The notes below the pieces were generated by a model. The model was not told where the DNA came from. It saw only the letters and a program-made list of their open reading frames with translations, and did not search any database. Source: Iodidimonas sp. SYSU 1G8 (GTDB taxonomy: Bacteria; Pseudomonadota; Alphaproteobacteria; SMXS01). Taken from it: a stretch of DNA of 64,000 nucleotides. A program made the position numbers and the translations under genes. Shown here piece by piece: positions 60,776 to 64,000 of this stretch (the stretch's first letter is position 1; every line of letters starts with the position of its first letter). Where the stretch lies: the NCBI RefSeq assembly GCF_039655775.1, contig NZ_JBBYXJ010000001.1, positions 2,069,501-2,133,500 of the forward strand. Direction: 5' to 3'.

Positions 60776-62730
60776 TGTGCCAGCACCGCGAAAGCGGCCG
60801 CTCCCAGTCCAAGTTGACCGACGATTACGCTGATGTCCCGGATTTTCGACCAAGCCGACGAATACTGCGCCTTCACGGGCACGAACACCAGATCCCCAGG
60901 CAGCAGCATCTCCTTCAGTGCCCCCCTATTCTTGGGAATGACGTCCCCATTGGCCCGCAGCAGGAAAATCGAGCCTTTGTCCGCAGTGCGGGTAGCCCCG
61001 CCCGCCCGGTCTACCAGTTCCCTGACCTCCAGACTCATGTCAAGCTCGAATGATCCCGCGCGATAGACCGCGCCGAAGACGCCCACGGTGGTCGGCCGGG
61101 GGGGGATATAGATGTGGTCGTTGTTTTCCAAGGTCATGGTCGAGGGCAACGTCGCAGCCCCGGGAACCATGGACAGTACAATTCGACCGTCTGGCTGAGT
61201 TTCCCTGAGCTTGGCGAGTACGGCCTGCGCCGCCGCCTGCTGCCTCGCCGCAGCCCCGGCATCCATGAGGTCATTACCTCTCAGCGGCGCGCTCAAAAGT
61301 GCGATTTCGAGCTGATTGATCGCTTCCTGATAACTCTCTCGCTGCTGTTCGCGCACGGAAACACGCCGGAACTTGGTGCCGTAGACGAATGCCTTGTCGG
61401 TAAGGCCGCCCGCCATCACCACGACATCACGCATCGGCGTGTTGGGAGCTACATAGTAGTCGCCCGGCCTCTGGACCTCGCCGTCGATCCGGACGAGTAC
61501 GGCCTGCTGTTCGAGGGGGCGAGCGATGCTGCCTACGGAGAGTATCTGTACGATGTCGCCGGTCTGCACCGGCATCGCAGCAGCTTCGGCCATGGTGATT
61601 TCACGGCTGCCTACGGTCTGCAGATATTCGACTCGATAAAGCAGCACCCGCTCGGCATTGGCGAGCGAATTCAGGCCACCCGCATATCGGTCGATCACAT
61701 CCGCGATCGATTCACCTGGTTTGGCCTCGTATATCGCCTCCTCATTGATGCTGCCCGATACTGCGATCTGGAACCCGACCGGCGGGATTACGATAACGTC
61801 CTCGTTTTCCAGCACGACGTCCTGCGACTGATCGCCAGAGCGCAACAGCGTATACAGGTCGAATTCCTTGATCAGGTTTCCTGCGCGGATGAGCTGGATT
61901 GACCGGAAACTTCCACCTCCAGAAGGACCGCCCGCAGCGAGGACGGCGTTGACCAGAGTCGAGAGGCTGCTGACCGTGTAGGCGCCGGGCTGATTTGCAT
62001 AGCCGGTGACGTAGACCCGCATGCCTCTTAGCTTGGGAATGGTCACCGTCACATCGAATTTGCGATAGCGAGTTCCCATCGACTTGCTGACGACGCCCTG
62101 CAGGTCGGCGTAACGGGTTCCCGCCACTTTCACGCGGCCAACAGTGGGAATGAAAACGGTTCCATCGCGGTCCACCTTGACATCGAAGTTGGCCTCCACG
62201 CTGCCCGTCGATCTCACAGACAGCCAGTCGCCCGGATTGACCATGTAGGAAGGCGGGATGGTGGTGGACGGGGATACGGCGAAATCCCGCGACTGTGGCA
62301 CGAGCAGGTTGGACCCGAAGCGAATGACTTTGCGACCCAACTGACGTTCTACGTAACGCTCGAACTCACCTGGTTCCGCCGGCTTCGCAGGTGTTGCACG
62401 GTCTAAAGGCGAAAGGTCGGCATCGAGCAAACGGTCACCGGAGATTTCGACGGGCCCGCTCACCAGAGGCGTCGTGAGCGTCTCCGTATCAGAAGCATTA
62501 TCGCGATCGCGGTCGCGATATGTGTTCCGGCTGCGCTCGCCGTTCGCCCCGCGCTGCTGATCCTGGTAGTCGTTCTGTTGTGTTCGCTGAGTGTCATACT
62601 GTGCATGCGCGGGCGGCGCGATGGATGAGACGCAAGCGATGGCCAGGCCCATGAGGCACCAGAACCTGAAATCGTGTACGTCAGCCCACAATTTGCGTAA
62701 GAGCCACGACGGACTAGTCGTTGCCATCAT
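60772..62730 (-). CDS. Wza-like polysaccharide export outer-membrane protein with several SLBB domains
   Basis: 652 residues. A signal peptide (about 24-44) is followed by a long polar Gln/Arg/Asp-rich segment (DTQRTQQNDYQDQQRG and on). The Poly_export domain (PF02563) begins at YMVNPGDWLSVRSTG. Several SLBB domains follow: VYVTGYANQPGAYTVSS, AVSGSINEEAIYEAKPGE, VRIDGEVQRPGDYYVAPN and VFGAVYRAGSFELDMS. It is much longer than Wza (about 380), as in proteins with extra SLBB units. It forms the outer-membrane channel for a capsule or exopolysaccharide. The start overlaps the epimerase stop (ATGA). Confidence 0.93.
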   Translation of the reverse strand: MMATTSPSWLLRKLWADVHDFRFWCLMGLAIACVSSIAPPAHAQYDTQRTQQNDYQDQQRGANGERSRNTYRDRDRDNASDTETLTTPLVSGPVEISGDRLLDADLSPLDRATPAKPAEPGEFERYVERQLGRKVIRFGSNLLVPQSRDFAVSPSTTIPPSYMVNPGDWLSVRSTGSVEANFDVKVDRDGTVFIPTVGRVKVAGTRYADLQGVVSKSMGTRYRKFDVTVTIPKLRGMRVYVTGYANQPGAYTVSSLSTLVNAVLAAGGPSGGGSFRSIQLIRAGNLIKEFDLYTLLRSGDQSQDVVLENEDVIVIPPVGFQIAVSGSINEEAIYEAKPGESIADVIDRYAGGLNSLANAERVLLYRVEYLQTVGSREITMAEAAAMPVQTGDIVQILSVGSIARPLEQQAVLVRIDGEVQRPGDYYVAPNTPMRDVVVMAGGLTDKAFVYGTKFRRVSVREQQRESYQEAINQLEIALLSAPLRGNDLMDAGAAARQQAAAQAVLAKLRETQPDGRIVLSMVPGAATLPSTMTLENNDHIYIPPRPTTVGVFGAVYRAGSFELDMSLEVRELVDRAGGATRTADKGSIFLLRANGDVIPKNRGALKEMLLPGDLVFVPVKAQYSSAWSKIRDISVIVGQLGLGAAAFAVLAQ

Positions 62731-63719
62731 GGAATAGTCACTCCTATCAGTCTGCTCATAATCCTGCGCAGCGACTGCTCGACCGTGAATGAAATTTCGA
62801 GCCCCAGTTGCCGGCGCGCCTTCGCTACGGACGGAACATAACGATCCGCCGCGTCGGAAGCGAGCGCAGGAATCTCCGCAGTGGTTCGGAACACATCCGC
62901 TGCGGTGAGAGCAATTTCCTGGACTGTCAAGCTCTCGTCTGACCCGACATTGAATACTGGGCAGGTTACATCTGCGGCGGTCACCATCGTCATCAGCCAC
63001 CGCACAAGATCATCCGCATGCATATAACTACGATACACGGGATGCCTCGCGTGTACCGTGATCGGGCGGCCAGCGACGCCGGCAGCGATGAAATTGCCGA
63101 TCGCGAAATGCTGGTCGCGGGGCAGGTAAACGCCGACAAAAGCAAAGCAGCGGGCGATGGCCACCTTGAAACCATCGTTTCCGAGACGGGCGATCTGCCG
63201 TTCGACCTCCCGCTTGGCTTCCGCATAGTCCCGCTTGTAGGCGACCATGTCATCCACGTCGCCAAAAGCGGAGGTTTCATCGATGTGTGTCACTGTATCC
63301 GGCTGCTGACCATAGACGGCACCACTGCTTGTGTAGAGTATCCGTGCCGCCGCCAAATCGGTCCGTGCAATGCGCTTGAAGTTCTCAACCGAGGCCAGGA
63401 TGTTGGCTCGCTCGCTCTCGGCGTTCGTGACGTAACGCCGGGCATCGCTGGAGGTCGCGGCGTGAATTACCAGATCGGCCTTGGGCAGGATGCTACAGCG
63501 AGAGACGTCCGCGTCCAAGAGCCGCAACCCGGGACTCATCAGCTCCGGATGGGCAGTGGCGAGCGCGCTTGCGTGCCGCGCAACGACAATGATTTCCCTA
63601 ATTCTCCAAGGGGCGAGCGCGCCACGACTAAACGCGTCCAAGAAGGATTTGCCAAAAAATCCCGACCCTCCGATGAGCATAAGGGTCTGCTCAGACGGAC
63701 CTGGCTGCAGCGACGTCAC
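62727..63719 (-). CDS. NAD-dependent sugar epimerase/dehydratase
   Basis: 330 residues, extended SDR. LMLIGGSGFFGKSFLDAF is the cofactor loop; YTSSGAVYGQQP holds the Ser and DYAEAKREVE gives YxxxK; RCFAFVGVYLPRDQHFAI and MHADDLVRWLM are standard blocks for nucleotide-sugar enzymes. It should act on a sugar nucleotide for the polymer of this operon. Both ends overlap the neighbouring genes by ATGA, showing tight coupling. The sugar cannot be named from sequence. Confidence 0.9.
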   Translation of the reverse strand: MTSLQPGPSEQTLMLIGGSGFFGKSFLDAFSRGALAPWRIREIIVVARHASALATAHPELMSPGLRLLDADVSRCSILPKADLVIHAATSSDARRYVTNAESERANILASVENFKRIARTDLAAARILYTSSGAVYGQQPDTVTHIDETSAFGDVDDMVAYKRDYAEAKREVERQIARLGNDGFKVAIARCFAFVGVYLPRDQHFAIGNFIAAGVAGRPITVHARHPVYRSYMHADDLVRWLMTMVTAADVTCPVFNVGSDESLTVQEIALTAADVFRTTAEIPALASDAADRYVPSVAKARRQLGLEISFTVEQSLRRIMSRLIGVTIP

Positions 63720-64000
63720 CGATTTTCCAGGTAGTCGATTTCCGGCGTCATCCGATCAATCGGATTCGACTCCATTGATCCGCTTGCAGTGATCCGGCTG
63801 GAAATTTTGGGGAAATAGGTCTGCTCAGGATCGATGGGAACAATGAACGCCGCAGGCCCTTCACTGTCCATCATCTCCCTGAATGTCGCGGATCGTTCGA
63901 AATCGAGCGGCAGCGACATGACCGGAATCGACCACGCTCCGAACACCTTTTCCCAATGTGGCAGACCAAGCCCCGAAGGACGGTCGCAGCCGAGATATTT
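63716..64000 (-). CDS. thiamine-diphosphate enzyme, C-terminal end (acetolactate-synthase-like; start outside window)
   Basis: The frame is open to the window edge and 94 residues are visible. GLGLPHWEKVFGAWSIPVM and GPAAFIVPIDPEQTYFPKIS followed by SMESNPIDRM are the end of the TPP-binding domain of acetolactate-synthase-like enzymes. In polysaccharide operons such enzymes can add a two-carbon branch to a sugar (as in yersiniose pathways) or have lost that role. It overlaps the epimerase start by ATGA and is the earliest gene of the operon within view. Confidence 0.85.
   Translation of the reverse strand, partial: KYLGCDRPSGLGLPHWEKVFGAWSIPVMSLPLDFERSATFREMMDSEGPAAFIVPIDPEQTYFPKISSRITASGSMESNPIDRMTPEIDYLENR

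Noticed and set aside
1-64000. Search for rRNA, tRNA, CRISPR, prophage and plasmid replication genes
   Set aside because: No recognisable candidates were seen on either strand by eye; a short tRNA could be missed without a covariance-model scan.

Overview
The window is high-GC DNA from one chromosome, almost certainly an alphaproteobacterium. Indicators are the dense GC-biased coding with short gaps and many ATGA overlaps, a BphO/BphP bacteriophytochrome pair, an extensin-family (LAS-type) protein, IS630 debris, and a catabolic set of Rieske oxygenases, P450, GMC oxidoreductase and SnoaL-like proteins. I cannot place it below class. I see no rRNA, tRNA or CRISPR array.

Layout. 1-3.7 kb: housekeeping and stress genes (N-formylglutamate amidohydrolase end, transglutaminase-like, PfpI/DJ-1, Pmp3-like, extensin-like). 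3.6-17.9 kb: one minus-strand unit of eight tightly packed genes, most of them large beta-rich proteins of no family I can name. At least five share an N-terminal block and three share further blocks. The unit ends with a small DxDD-bearing toroid-like protein and a possible ABBA-prenyltransferase-like protein. This is the best candidate here for an undescribed system. 18.3-19.8 kb: a Rieske oxygenase with its own terminator. 20.0-26.0 kb: a red-light operon (heme oxygenase, bacteriophytochrome kinase, response regulator, triple-receiver hybrid kinase). 26.1-31.3 kb: GMC oxidoreductase, a membrane hybrid kinase, a 24-residue membrane peptide, a stand-alone receiver and a MAPEG protein. 31.3-33.9 kb: an amino-acid-type ABC transporter of two unusual fusions, one a permuted substrate-binding domain joined to the permease, the other an ATPase with a C-terminal anti-sigma-kinase-like domain. 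34.1-40.8 kb: a coiled-coil membrane protein, SnoaL-like and DsbA-like enzymes, TspO, and a PAS/GAF hybrid kinase. 40.8-43.1 kb: arsJ with its partner GAPDH (arsenate detoxification via 1-arseno-3-phosphoglycerate). 43.2-54.6 kb: a catabolic and accessory region (cyclase, SnoaL, NHL propeller, ABM monooxygenase, SDR, epimerase-membrane fusion with a 23-codon leader, P450, MFS, EF-hand peptide, Rieske oxygenase). 54.6-55.6 kb: a scar with IS630 remains. 55.6-56.8 kb: OprO/P-type porin. 57.0-64.0 kb: a polysaccharide operon on the minus strand, most junctions being 4-base ATGA overlaps (TPP enzyme, epimerase, Wza, Wzz, GT2, GtrA, polytopic membrane protein), running off the right edge.

How it fits together. 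Signal transduction is dense between 20 and 41 kb (four kinases and two separate receivers), with tetrapyrrole-linked proteins in the same stretch (BphO, BphP, TspO). The oxygenases, P450, GMC enzyme, SDR, cyclase and transporters suggest breakdown of an aromatic or terpenoid/steroid-like substrate, but no substrate can be read from the sequence. The eight-gene unit has paralogous beta-rich proteins without signal peptides, one carrying an OmpA-like segment and a Gly-Asp-Thr-Lys repeat. It looks like a structural assembly, with a possible terpenoid enzyme pair at its distal end.
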